64,000 nucleotides of DNA from Zeugodacus cucurbitae. Taxonomy: Eukaryota; Arthropoda; Insecta; Diptera; Tephritidae. Below, one piece after another: positions 49,645 through 60,921 of the stretch. A model generated the notes under the pieces. That model was not told the origin of the DNA and searched no databases. It was given only the letters and a program-made list of their open reading frames with translations. The stretch's first letter is position 1. Every line of letters begins with the position of its first letter. The stretch spans positions 24,530,501 through 24,594,500 of the forward strand of contig NC_071668.1 in the NCBI RefSeq assembly GCF_028554725.1. Reading direction: 5' to 3'. The translations under genes were made by a program, and so were the position numbers.

Positions 49645-50247
49645 TTTATACTCTCGCAACAAAGTTGCTCCGAAACTTCTCGACCGAGTTCAATGAAATT
49701 TGGTTCATATAATTTTCCTGGCACCACAATGCTAGGTTTTGAAAATGCCAAATCGGTTGACAACCACGCCTACTTTCCTATATACCAGAACTGTGAAGTC
49801 GATCTGAATCGTTTACTTTACAATATAAAAAGTGAGCACTAGTGAAGATATCGGAACAAAGATTCGCACAACTACTGCACATATAGTGTGGCATCGCCCT
49901 TCTAAAATTCCTTGAAATCGGACTATAAGTTTTCAAGGCCCCATATATCGAACATGAGGACCTCAGAGCTTGGAATCAATTTCTCACCGAATATATAGGG
50001 AAATCCCTCAGATCTTTTTTTCTTCTAATAGTGCGGTTTCGTGGCTTAGAATATAGCTATGTTGCAAAAATAGTTGAATTACCAGCCCCCATATACTATA
50101 TATTATATAATGATTTTTGTTTTCTAAGGGACTTTATGCCGAATATGGGGGCAAATTGTGTGGTATATTAATAAAATTAAATAAATAAATTGCGAGAGTA
50201 TAAAATGTTCGGTTACATCCGGTTACTTAGCCATTCTTTACTTGTTT
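49645..50247 (+). mobile_element. INE-1/DINE-1-like non-autonomous element
   Basis: It starts TTTATACTCTCGCAACAAAG and TTGCT, and has AAATCGGTTGACAACCACGC and GGCCCCATATATCGAACATG inside. It ends ATTGCGAGAGTATAAAATGT with a decayed hairpin (TTCGGTTACATCCGGTTAC) and TTAGCCATTCTTTACTTGTT. It is the same family as 18.0 and 30.5 kb. An 83-codon open frame near its 5' end is incidental. Confidence 0.7.
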
Positions 50248-52312
50248 TTATAAAAGTTTTTTCTAGAGTTTCCAAAGTATTTTTTTATTACTTGTAAATA
50301 TTTGAATGCATTTATAGTATTGCACAGTGGTTCCGCCATAGGCCAAAAATCAAAAAATCCATCTCACGATTTTTTGTCAAAATGTATACAGATGTCTTCT
50401 AAATTGTCCAAACTTCCTGTTGCGAACCGGGGTTTCCTAAAAATCTAACGGTACTTTCTAAAAATAGAATTAAATGCATGAACAACTGTATTTTTTTTTT
50501 AAAGCGCATCAGAATTTTTTGTTTAAATTTCGCAGCAACAACAAACTTCAATTTGTTCTGGTAATTGATCAGGGCAACGAATCAAGATTATTTTTTAATG
50601 GATTTTGAAGTTAAAGGTATTGGTTCAATTGATATTCTCAAGCCATTTTTATTAATTTTTATTTTTTTCACAAAATGATACAATTATTTTGCTCTTTTTT
50701 ATTTTAAATATTCGAACCAATCATTGAGTGTCGCGTCTTGTCAGCAAGAGGAGATAGTATCATCGTCATGTAATCTTGAAATCAGTCTAGACTGATGTAG
50801 TGTCAAACTCAAGGAGATTTTTTTGAATTCTTGAGAGTTATTACCTTCTTTGGAGAACATTACGCTATTTGTTTCAAGATCATGACCTCATAGCTTACAT
50901 TAACTCCCTTGCAATAGAGGACAACAATAAAGTTATAGCATAGGATTATGAAAGCTATGATTGCGAGAAGCTAACTGTAATTATATAATTTGATAGATAA
51001 ACAAGATATTATCGGTTAAATGCGATGCAGCCCTTCACAGAATTTTCCTATGTCGAGGCGCGGGCATAACAGAAATATGTGAACACTGTAATGTTTGAAA
51101 ACGCTTATCATTACAACAATTTATCAAAGGACCTTTTACACTCACGCTCAAGGGCCGTAATTAAATTATATATGAAAACACAGCAAATGCCTTTTCTTTC
51201 GACCACAGTCGGTTAACCCAAATTCGATTGTTAAAAAACTTTCACATATTTTATGGTTTTCGAAAGAGTTTAACGCCGAAAACCTGCCTTTTCTAGCGTT
51301 TAATTGCTGTTAGTGTGTCGTCTAAGTCTGGCATGCGCTCACCTCAAGCTTTTTAACGTTACATTATATATAAAGTATTTCCCCCCGCACCACTTTATTT
51401 GTACTTTTATCTGTCATTTGTTTTGTTTACTCTCATTTTTCTGTTTTGTTCTTTTGTTTGTGTTTTCATGGTTGTCTAGTTCGTTGTTGCTTTGTGGCCA
51501 TCTCACTTGTAACTAATTATTTTGTTCTGGACATAAGCATCATTAGCCGCAACTGCGACGACCACAGAGTAAAACTTCTATCCCTGTACAACAATAGTAG
51601 ACAGGACGCACTCACACACACACATATAAATATATGTATATTTATATTATATATATATACATATGTATCTGTGTGCGCATGCCATCAAAAAACTTCCTGC
51701 ACTTGTAAGTATCTAACGGTACAGCTATCTATCTCATCAGGCCTCAACTTCTACTGAATACTCTACGTGATTTTTGCTGTTGTTTTTGTAAAGTATACTA
51801 TGTTTACAGCATTGTTGTTATTGTGTTGTGGGTGCCTTAATTGTCTGGCAATGGTGACTTTAGTGTTTTCGTTTGTGGTTAAATATATTTATTTATATAC
51901 GTGTTTCAGTTGTTGTTGATGTTGTTACATTTTGCCATTTTGCTGTGCTTTTTGCGTGCAGTAATTACGTTAAGTGCCTTAAAGCATGAGATAATCAAAA
52001 TGTTTAGAACCCTAATAATTTTTGTCCGCACAACAAAATACATTTAATGGTTGGTTGAGGTTTTCGCTTGGAGAAAATACCAAAAACTCTGCACCAGAAA
52101 AGGTTGTATAGTTTTCTGAAAGCCGTTACTCTACTTAAACAACAACTGAATTTTGAAAAGTAAAAAAAGGAATGAAAACACAAATGGATTTAGTTTAATT
52201 AATCAGCGCAAATAAAAATTTACAGCAATAAAATACACTGATTTGAACAACAACATAACCGACTTCAAAGTCTAATCATAATTTAAGTTTCACTTTAAGT
52301 CGCCGCACTTAC
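50248..52312. other. non-coding stretch
   Basis: AT-rich with TG/CA and TATA microsatellite patches near 51610-51680. If the exon candidate at 52313-52418 is real, this stretch would be the start of its downstream intron. Confidence 0.45.
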
Positions 52313-52418
52313 CGCTGGCAGCCGACCCCGCATTGCTCTGCAGCTCGTGCCAGTCATCCTTTGAGTCATTAATTTCACTTTTTAACGACAGCAGCATTAC
52401 ATTACATGGCAACACCAT
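52313..52418 (-). CDS. candidate first coding exon of an unidentified host gene
   Basis: On the minus strand an ATG at 52418 in a strong start context (CAAGTATGG) opens a 35-codon frame. It includes KSEINDSKDDWHELQSNAGS and ends GCTGCCAGCG followed by a near-ideal splice donor GTAAGTGCGG at 52312. The codons near the 3' end (GAC, CAC, GAG, CTG, CAG, AGC, GCC) look like selected coding sequence and contrast with the AT-rich surroundings. The peptide is acidic and polar with no signal or membrane segment. I do not recognise the protein, and no matching downstream exon was located. It could be a chance frame. Confidence 0.35.
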
Positions 52419-53769
52419 ACTTGAGATTGAAAATAATTATTTTGTATGCTCATATAATGAGTTCACCACACGAAGGTGGTATTTATGCATGTGCTTATGC
52501 ATGTGTTTACGTGTGTGTTCCATTATCAGTGTATCAGCATTGCGAAGCAGCTCCATCTTCGCTGGCAGGCGACTACAGGCATTCACACAGCACAACGTTG
52601 TGGCGCAAAAAGAGTGTTATTTCAATTAGGATGTGACTGTCATGTCACCTCGGCTGCAGCCTCAGCCTCAGCCTTGTCACCTTCCTATAAGGTTGGCGTA
52701 TGAGCTCATAAGCGCATGTATGAGTAAATATTTGCTCGCAATTCACATAAGCCGGCAGTGTACTAATATATATATGCACACTGCTGTGCGCTTGCTCTAG
52801 CTCAGCTGCATGCAGTTTGCATCCCCGTTTGTTGGTGTCTATCTGTGAGCGCGTGTGACTTTTTAAATTTGCGAATGCAACACTGTTCAACTCCACTAAC
52901 TTGCCGAGTTTTGCCGACGTTGCTGATTTTTTCCCATCAACACATTAATTTAATTTTTTTCTTGCATAGTTTGCGGCAAAACTCCTCATATTGTCGGGTA
53001 TTTTACTGCTTACCTGTTCGTAATTGTGTGCGCAAGAAGGTGTTAATCCCATTACATGTGATAATTTAATTTTTTCCCTGGCGCATAAGTGTAGTGGAGA
53101 CTTAAGCCTCGAAAGCTGTTGCACATGTGGTTTGTGTTTCTTGGCTTGGCTACAATATTAGCAACTTCAAAGACAGGAAATTTTAACATTCAATACAGTA
53201 TTAAATTTTACATTAAAGAATACACTAAGTGAATGAAAGAGATAAAATTATGTTTTGATAGAAACGAGATATGATTCACTAAAAGGACCCACAACAATCA
53301 GTCACAAACCCAGTTGGAACGGACCCAAATTCTTACCCAACTAAGCCTTGTCAACTCGACAGCATTCTTTAAAATTATTAGAGGAGCAATTTTGCTACTT
53401 TAACAAAAACGAAAACTTAAAATAAGAGAGTTTCAAGTTCAGGTTCGCCGCTTTGGTGAGATTATAGAAAAGTACTGACCTTTTCTGACAGGGTCACCAT
53501 ATATTTGTTTATACCATATGACTAAAGATTAGAAGGCTATATATAGTAAATTCACCAAGTTTTTGTCGCACCTGTGGTAGATTTCAAAGCACGTAGACTT
53601 CTTCGAAGAGAAGGTATCTGGCAATTTCAGTCACATTATTTAAACTGAACAATAATTGCAATATATCGGTAGCATTATCTGCTCAAAATTATTGTTTAAA
53701 TATCTTAGTAGATACTTCATTTATTTATTGTATAATTAAATATTCTAACGGAATTTAGAATAATGTTTT
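52419..53769. other. non-coding stretch
   Basis: It holds GC-richer patches near 52490-52870 and a second, weaker ATG-plus-donor motif at 53014-53052 (minus). No mobile element was recognised. If 52313-52418 is a first exon, its promoter would lie here. Confidence 0.45.
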
Positions 53770-54080
53770 ATGGAAGTCAGATAAGCACTGGTACTGTAGT
53801 GCCTTGAGGAATCTAAAGTTACTAGTATGGATTCCTGGACATGCTGGGATAGAAGGCAATAAGTTGGCTGACCACCTGGCTAAAGTAGCAGATACAACCA
53901 ATTTTATTGAACCTGAGCCGTTCGTTGCGGTAGGGTCACACACCATTAAAGAGAAGTTAAGAGAAAAAAAAGAGAAGCGAAGTAGGAATTGGCAATGGAT
54001 ACAATCGTCTAGACTTCGCCAGGCAAAGTTGTTTTTGGGTGGTGGCTCGTTAGTCATGAGAAAGGAACTTTAAACCCAAG
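53770..54080 (+). pseudogene. LINE RNase H fragment
   Basis: One open frame reads LRNLKLLVWIPGHAGIEGNK, then LADHLAKVADTT, FIEPEPFVAVGSHTIKEKL and RQAKLFLGG. This is the second half of the RNase H domain plus the following segment of an R1/LOA/I-type LINE polyprotein (VWVPGH.GI.GNE.AD.LA ... F.GPEP ... RQAK.LLG). The frame is open for 89 codons with a stop at 54073. Both flanks have lost similarity, so this is an isolated fragment. Confidence 0.75.
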
Positions 54081-54356
54081 CTCCCGAATCGAGCCGCAAT
54101 GTATCTAAAATAATAATATAATAACTTGTTTTTGCTTGAAATTCAATTTCGAAGACAGATAAAACTTACATATGTTTTTTACGATAACATTTCTGATATA
54201 GTAGCCAAAGTAAGAATGTGTGCCAATAAAATATCGGAAGATAATAGAATAAAAACTTAATAAAATAAAGTTTTATCGAACTGTCCGCATAAAGAACCAA
54301 TCACTAAAGCTGTATAACATTTGCATACTGAATTCATATTCGAATTCATATCACTA

Positions 54357-54960
54357 TCTATGGCAAGGAGATCACACAAAAAACGGAATTCTGCTATCTT
54401 GATAGTAAAATTAGCCCAATAGGCGGAACAAACGAAGATATTGCCAGCCGTATAAATAAAGCACTTGCAGCGTTTGCACAACTGAACAATATATGGGTGT
54501 AAAATTGTTTGTCTACCAAAACCAAACTCCGTATCTTTAATTCTAACATCAAAACCGTGTTATTATATGGGTGTGAATCCTGGTCACTGACATCAGCGCT
54601 CACACGGAAACTTCAAACTTTCGTCAACTCCTGTCTCCGCAGAATTATGAAATTCTGGTGGCCCCGCATTATCTCATGCCAAGACCTTCTTAAATTGACC
54701 AACGAACTTCCCATGAAGACAATCATACAACGAATACGTTTTAGCTAGATTGGTCGTAAAAACGATAATGAAATCTGTCGAAGGGCTCTCTGGTGGAATC
54801 CACAAGGGACGAGAAGCTGCGGAAGACCGAAAACCACCTGGTTGAAGCAGATCTAAGGATAGTTGAAGCAGATCTAAAGAACGCAAACACCAACTGGAAT
54901 AATTGAAAACCTTTGTCCAATAACCGGAATGACTTTATTAACTTTATTTTGTCCCTACGC
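54357..54960 (+). pseudogene. C-terminal fragment of a second RTE-like retrotransposon
   Basis: The plus strand reads TEFCYLDSKISPIGGTNEDI, then ASRINKALAAFAQLNNIW. After a shift come LSTKTKLRIFNSNIKTVLLY, GCESWSLTSALTRKLQTFVN and SCLRRIMKFWWP, and later GRPKTTWLKQ and a FINFILSLRSKR-like end. This is the region downstream of the YADD box in RTE-like elements, but of a different family from the copies at 9.2 and 45.6 kb (GCESW against GAEAW). A short direct duplication of GTTGAAGCAGATCTAA lies near 54841-54880. Stops and shifts make it a relic, and its 3' end runs into a TA simple repeat. Confidence 0.75.
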
Positions 54961-57900
54961 TCCAAAAGGAGTTAAAGGAAATTATATATATATATATTCT
55001 ATAGGCTACATATGTATTTACAATGCTTATACATTATAATATATGCACACTAATTATATATTAAAATTTGTATACACACGTATGTACGTTTAGAATGATA
55101 AGCATACAATCAATTTAATTACTTCCTATAGATTTCCAAACGAGCTGCCATATAACTGCGTAATTAAAATGTACTACATTGAGCAAATAAGTACGTACTC
55201 ATTAGGAGAGATGAAATCGCATGAGTGGCAAAGATGCATTTATCAATATCAATATATTTCAATGCACACAATAGAGCGCATGGGTGAGTACGTCATGCAC
55301 TGATGCCTGCGGGCGATAACTTTGCTGCAATGTACATAAGCAACAAACATTATGCTAAATCGACTCAATATCATTTAAATGCACCAATAATCGTGCACGC
55401 ATGTATTTACAGTTATCTGTATGTATGATTTACTGTTCCATAAGCTTAACATTATACTAAGTTAATTATAAGATAAACTCAACTCATTTGAAATGCCTGC
55501 GCTCATTTTTAACGCACCGCAAATGCATACTGCATTCAACTTTTCGCAAGAAAAGTTTGCTTTCGATGAGATGACGCACTTAATCAACCCACTGGAAGTT
55601 GGTAAAATGTTCGGGCGCAGCCACTCAGCTGGCCACTAGACGCCACTTCTTCGTTTTAGAGTAATCAAATGGACGTGCTTGAAATTGCTAAGTGCAATGA
55701 AGTAAAATGAGGCACTAGAGTGCCGATGCAGCGTGCTAAGTCGAAAGTTTGAAATTCTTATTTAAATAAGTTTTCTAAAAAAAAGAAGTAAAATAATAGA
55801 AACTGCAAAATAAGTGTAGTGAAAGCAGGGCTGGGTGATGTAATATAAATTAGAAATTAAAGTTCTCACTGTACTCAACTGCAGGTAAATTTTAATTTCG
55901 AACTGTTGCGCTAACTGCAGATATATGCCATTTTTTTTACACGCATAATAATTGGTTTTACAAATTTTATGTTTTTTAATTTTTATTTCTCAAATATACA
56001 ATTATAATTCTATGCGGTTTCCATTTGTTTAGATTAGATGTGATTAAAACCGACGCTTCTACTGAGGCTCGAGAACCGGTGTATTCAACATTCTTCGGAA
56101 CTTAAAGGATTATAGAGGAATTCTTGATGAAAAACATAACACGAATTTAAAACAAAATTTTCTTCCAATTAAAATACACTGTTCAAATAATTATTGTTAT
56201 TGCAAAATTACTCCAAATCGTCCAAAATTATGTTATATGGGTGCACATACAACAACTTGAATGCTTCATTTCCATAGCTGTAATAGCAAAGTTTTAAGCT
56301 AATATTTTGTATGTGAACTCAAATATTTACTTTTTATTGTATCCACATTTGGATATGAAGGCTTTCAGCAATTAGCCTATACAAATCGCTATTGTACAAC
56401 ACATTTATAATCACAGTATATATTTTATCTCAGCACATTAGATACATAGTAAAGATGAGCACACACACACATCATAAAGTAGTAGTCTCTGTTTAGCTTG
56501 TCATATTCTTATTCATATTCTCGAGAAACTTATACCGCTTGAGTGGCAATGCGCTTGTCACAATATTTACATTAATGTACACCTGGGCGTATACGCAACA
56601 TATCATGTCGCATTCAGCATTGATGTTAGACATGTAATTGTGGCAGTTAAACGCACATACTTAAGTGTGTGTCCTTGTCGGAATGACTGCCGCAAGTGGC
56701 AAAATACACGCACACACACTCACAATCACATGCGCACAATGACGAATGCACCGTATCCTTTGCTATGCTCACTTAGTGCACTTTATACTGCCGTTTATGT
56801 GTCTTAATCGCACTGTTGAAGTGGTCCAACCACTTGTCACTGCCATTGCCATGGCAACTTCAAGCTTTGTACACACACACACATTACTGACAACATAACT
56901 AGTTGGCAGCGGCAATGACTTGCTAAGCATTCTGTCGTTGACACAAGTTTCTTGCAACAACAACAGTCATGTGTTGCCTGATTATGGTTATATATGTGTA
57001 TACATATAAATATGAACTATATATATATATGTTGGGCCAGCTCAAGTACGTCTTGTCTTAGCGCGCGCGTGAAAGTGTAAATGAAATCTTTTTGAATGTT
57101 ATGCATGTTTTTGTGGCAGTTTGGAAGCGAACAGCTAGTTAATTTATGATCCCCAGCATGATTACAGTGTTTGTTCAGCGAAATAAAAGCCGTTACATAG
57201 TTAGCTTGGTTTGCTACTTTAAACAAATATTAGCTTAGGTCGTATATGTAAACAAAATTTGGGATAATATATAAATTTCATGTAATTGTTTTATATGCAT
57301 TACTCATACTAGTACTAGTAAGTAGACATTGCATTGCCAAATATCGGAATGATGTTACGTATCATGAAAAAAAAATTTAATAATTTTTAGTTGCCAATAA
57401 CTGTCGAAAACTCGAGAAAGTAATATCATGAGGTTTATAAATTAATTCTCGCAGCTGTCATTCACCATTCTTTTACATCGTTCGCCAACCAGAGTATTTG
57501 ACATATGAACAATAACTAGTTAAAACACTTCAGAAATACCTGAATCGTGAATGAAGGGTTTAGATATAGAATCCTGACTAAATGTGAGCTACTATGCATA
57601 ATATTATTGAGTACTGACAACCTTACAATGTTGGGTGTTTGGAAAGAAAATATTATTTCGATAATTGGACTGACTTCTTGAAGTTTTTTGGGTGTTGAAA
57701 ATGATCAAAGAAAGTAAAGGCATACACAACCACATAGTAAATTATATTGAATAACGAGTTTGCAGGTTTTTCGGTCAAACAGCAATCCAGCTTTGTAAAA
57801 TTATAGAACTAAAGCGGTAGAAATATTAGTAATTCATCGCAATTTCTTATGCATAAATTTATATGAAAATCGGTGTGAGAAATCATTTATAGCGAACTCT

Positions 57901-59008
57901 TAATATGCTTCGAAAATAGTTCTAATCGGAGAAAAATATTTCTAAACTTCTTCTCTCATACTCGATATGAAGAATATATTGATTTCCTACGGAGTTCATT
58001 AACATTTACTTTCCTTACTAACCAGAAAAATTGAGAACTGGTCCAATAAAAATACAGGTCTACGCTAATCAGTGGTTTAGAACCGGTTGCTTTAGAATGC
58101 AGCGAAAGATAGTTTAATGTATCAATCCTATGGTAAAATATCGATAATCGATAAATTTCAAATTACAATCGATTTCAACGAAAAGGACAATTCCAAAATT
58201 TAGTATATTGGAAGTAGAAATTAAAAAATCATAATTAATTTATATAAAATTAGCAAACGGACTTTTATAATGGATTAGGTAGTGAACCGCAGATTACAAT
58301 TAGATGGAACTACCTCACAACTGTCCACTATGGAACCGGTGGAAGTCGATACAAGCGCTGGAAGTGGACAGATGAAAGCATTGCTTAGGTGTTAAGCTCG
58401 AACTAGTACTGCCTAGTGCTGAGGTAGTCAAATTTTCTGCAGCGTCTTATCAACACTATCACTGCGACATGTATGTAATATAAATGTAAATATATGTATG
58501 TATACTGCGGCGTTCACTAAGCAATTTGAACACAATTTTATATTATGTAAAACAATTGACGGTAAACCGATTAAGCGTGAATTTGGCTGCGAACAAATGC
58601 AAAAAAGATCTGTTGTTCTCATTAAACGAAATACTTAATGAACAACCCAACAACATTATTAACCTCTAATTAAACTATAAATACAATTAAAATATCTATT
58701 CTAGTATTATCAAATGCTCATTTCAATAAACAACAAAATCCAAGTTATTGTCTGTGAATTTGTATTTCATTTTATTTAGAGTAAGCTGAGGTAAGATGGT
58801 TTACAATATTGTAGCATAGCATAGCATTACCATATAATACATGTTGTTCTGTAACATACAGAAGTAGGATTTTGATAGAATTATCGTGAAATGCATTCAC
58901 TCTAAAAATAAATAATAAATTAGATTCTAATAATTATGTAAAAAATATATATAATACTTTATAAAAAATATAAATTTAAATTTTGTATCTTTGGGATTTG
59001 AACTCACA
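54961..59008. other. AT-rich non-coding stretch
   Basis: About 4 kb without a recognisable gene or mobile element. Short CA/TG and TATA repeats lie near 56460, 56710, 56870 and 57010. Confidence 0.55.
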
Positions 59009-59016
59009 CTACACAG

Positions 59017-59030
59017 TAGGGTGTCCCTTA
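59017..59030 (+). repeat. left terminal inverted repeat (14 bp)
   Basis: TAGGGTGTCCCTTA, preceded by the target duplication CTACACAG. It is an exact inverse of 60549-60562. Confidence 0.93.
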
Positions 59031-59488
59031 TTCTTTAAAAATTTCAAAAATTGAAATTTTTTTGCGCGGCACATTGTTTTCTTTTTCCTTTTGGTTAACT
59101 GAAACCGCCTAAAAAATTCAGAATTCCAGCGATGATCCTACACCCTGCCTCAAGCAGTTAAAAATATGTATTATTTACCTTTTTGAAAGGCAAATGTCAA
59201 AGGTTATTCACTTGCTGTAACGCGAATAATAATGCAAGTTTCTACTACCAGAAGAACTTAAATTGATATCAGTACATTTAGTGAAGAAAACAAACACTTT
59301 AAGACTGTTAAACTATTATTTATTTACTGGCAAATATACCTGAAAGAACAGAGTTTTTAGTCAATGTCAATGAACCTGGGGAAAATTTTGAAAGAGTTTG
59401 GACTTAGTAGCTCATAAAATCCTTTTTCCAGAAAATTTGCAACATCTTTCGACTTGACAATAATTTTTTTATAACCCAAGGATGGAGG

Positions 59489-60118
59489 CTATAAATTAGA
59501 TGCATTATCCTCTTTTTCCATATAGCAGAGTATCTGCGACATCTTACGTTTCATTTCAATAGAAAGAGTGGAATCAAATACGGCAAGCGTCACCCACTCA
59601 GGTGTTAAATACCACAGATGCCCTAGATGTCGCTTCTTCTCGACACCAGCTATTTTAATATCTTTTGCAGGTAACATTGCACCTACACGTCCTTTCATCT
59701 TCTGTCGTAAGATAAATTCGCGGCCTTCAGGAATGGTAATCAAAGTTATTGCATCTTTGTGTGACACATCGAAGAGATCGTTAAATTTGTCCACAAAAGA
59801 AGCTTCTAATTCTATTTGCCGAGCTGAACGTCAAGAGGCATTTTTCTGGAGTGCTCTATATTCATCGTGAAGAGCGATAATTTTTTTCACCACGTAAGCT
59901 TTGTCACTAGTAGGAATTCTTGCTCGTTCCCAAAACTCACAAACAGCATCTGACGTCATCCGACTTGCTTCAGAAACACTGACATTTTCATTCCTTTCTT
60001 GCAGTTTATAAGACAAATACCACAGCACTTGCAGAAGGGGTGGTAATTTCGCTCACAGTATCTCTTCCTCACTATGGTCAATAAGATATAAATGCTTCCT
60101 TATTTTAACACCACTCAT
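59489..60118 (-). pseudogene. transposon-carried ORF of unknown function with two internal TGA codons
   Basis: From the ATG at 60118 (MSGVKIRKHLYLIDHSEEEI L) one frame runs 209 codons to 59489. It is interrupted only by TGA at codon 22 and TGA at 59831-59833. Readable blocks are LSYKLQERNENVSVSEASRM, VCEFWERARIPTSDKAYVVK, DKFNDLFDVSHKDAITLITI and LWYLTPEWVTLAVFDSTLSI. I recall similar LFDIAHADAL-type proteins being common near repeats in insect genomes, but I cannot name the family or function. No DDE/D triad, zinc finger or BED motif is visible. Both stops could be CGA-to-TGA decay. It may be an accessory gene, or the N-terminal part of a lost transposase. Confidence 0.6.
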
Positions 60119-60548
60119 CATGACACTTGAAGACAGAAATCTTCAAAAAACACAACTCAGTTTACGAAGGATAAAAAAAACTTTAGACAAGTTAAAACCT
60201 GCCCTCAGTCAAAGTGGCTAGGCGCGCGAACGAAAAGAAATACTTTATTGACTCAAATCGCGGAGTAAAATAGAAGTTGATGATATATTAGCTAAGTTAA
60301 TTCAGTTGGACATACAGCGGTAGTTATTTTTATATTGCATATGAATTAAAAGGCAGATACATAGAAAAATTACTTCTCTCAGATGCCAGACTGCCAAAGT
60401 TATAAAATATTGAAAAAACGTAAAACTTCGAGTGCCTTGAGGCAGAGTTTTCGTTTTTCCAACAGATTTGAAATTTTGTAGATTGATTCAACTTATCAAA
60501 AGGAAAAAAAAAATTGTGTGCCACATCGTAATTCTTAATATTGCATTT

Positions 60549-60562
60549 TAAGGGACACCCTA
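60549..60562 (-). repeat. right terminal inverted repeat (14 bp)
   Basis: TAAGGGACACCCTA on the plus strand, followed by CTACACAG. Confidence 0.93.
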
Positions 60563-60921
60563 CTACACAGTTTAATAGTCACGCACTTATTGTATTTCGT
60601 AATTCGTAAAAGTGTTCATAGAAATCTGTGAAAATCGCACAATTACTCTTGGAATGCTTCGTATGTACAAACATACATATGTGCCTATCTATAAATATAT
60701 ATTTCTTATATATGTATATAAACACATTTCTTACATCTACTGTTTATCACAATTCAGTAATTGTGCACCTATTGAACAATTTAATTTAATTATTGTGCAA
60801 ACTGAAAGCTCATTAAAATGAATTAATTGTATCATAAGTTCGTTGTGCTTAAGTACAGAAATCAAAGCTCAATTGCCATAAGGTGAACACAGCATTTGTG
60901 CGCATCGTACGAACATACATA
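60563..60921. other. short AT-rich non-coding stretch
   Basis: No gene seen. It lies between the 8-bp-TSD transposon and the DD41D mariner. Confidence 0.6.

Larger units (their letters stand above)
59017..60562 (-). mobile_element. DNA transposon with 14-bp TIRs and 8-bp target duplication, family unassigned
   Basis: TAGGGTGTCCCTTA at 59017-59030 and its exact reverse complement at 60549-60562 bound the element. The 8-bp direct repeat CTACACAG flanks it at 59009-59016 and 60563-60570. An 8-bp duplication with TAGGG-type ends suggests the hAT or P superfamily, but no transposase motif of either is visible. Inside the TIRs the two ends share further blocks: GGCACA, then a T-rich run with TTTCCTTTTG, then CTGCCTCAAG. 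The only sizeable frame is a decayed minus-strand ORF at 59489-60118. Confidence 0.85.

Noticed and set aside
58990..59010. tRNA-like B-box (GAGTTCAAATCCC on the minus strand) as a tRNA gene or SINE
   Set aside because: No A-box or cloverleaf could be assembled on either side, even after removing the adjacent transposon.
59489..60118. Selenocysteine or programmed readthrough at the two TGA codons
   Set aside because: No supporting structure or conservation could be assessed, and CGA-to-TGA decay explains both sites.
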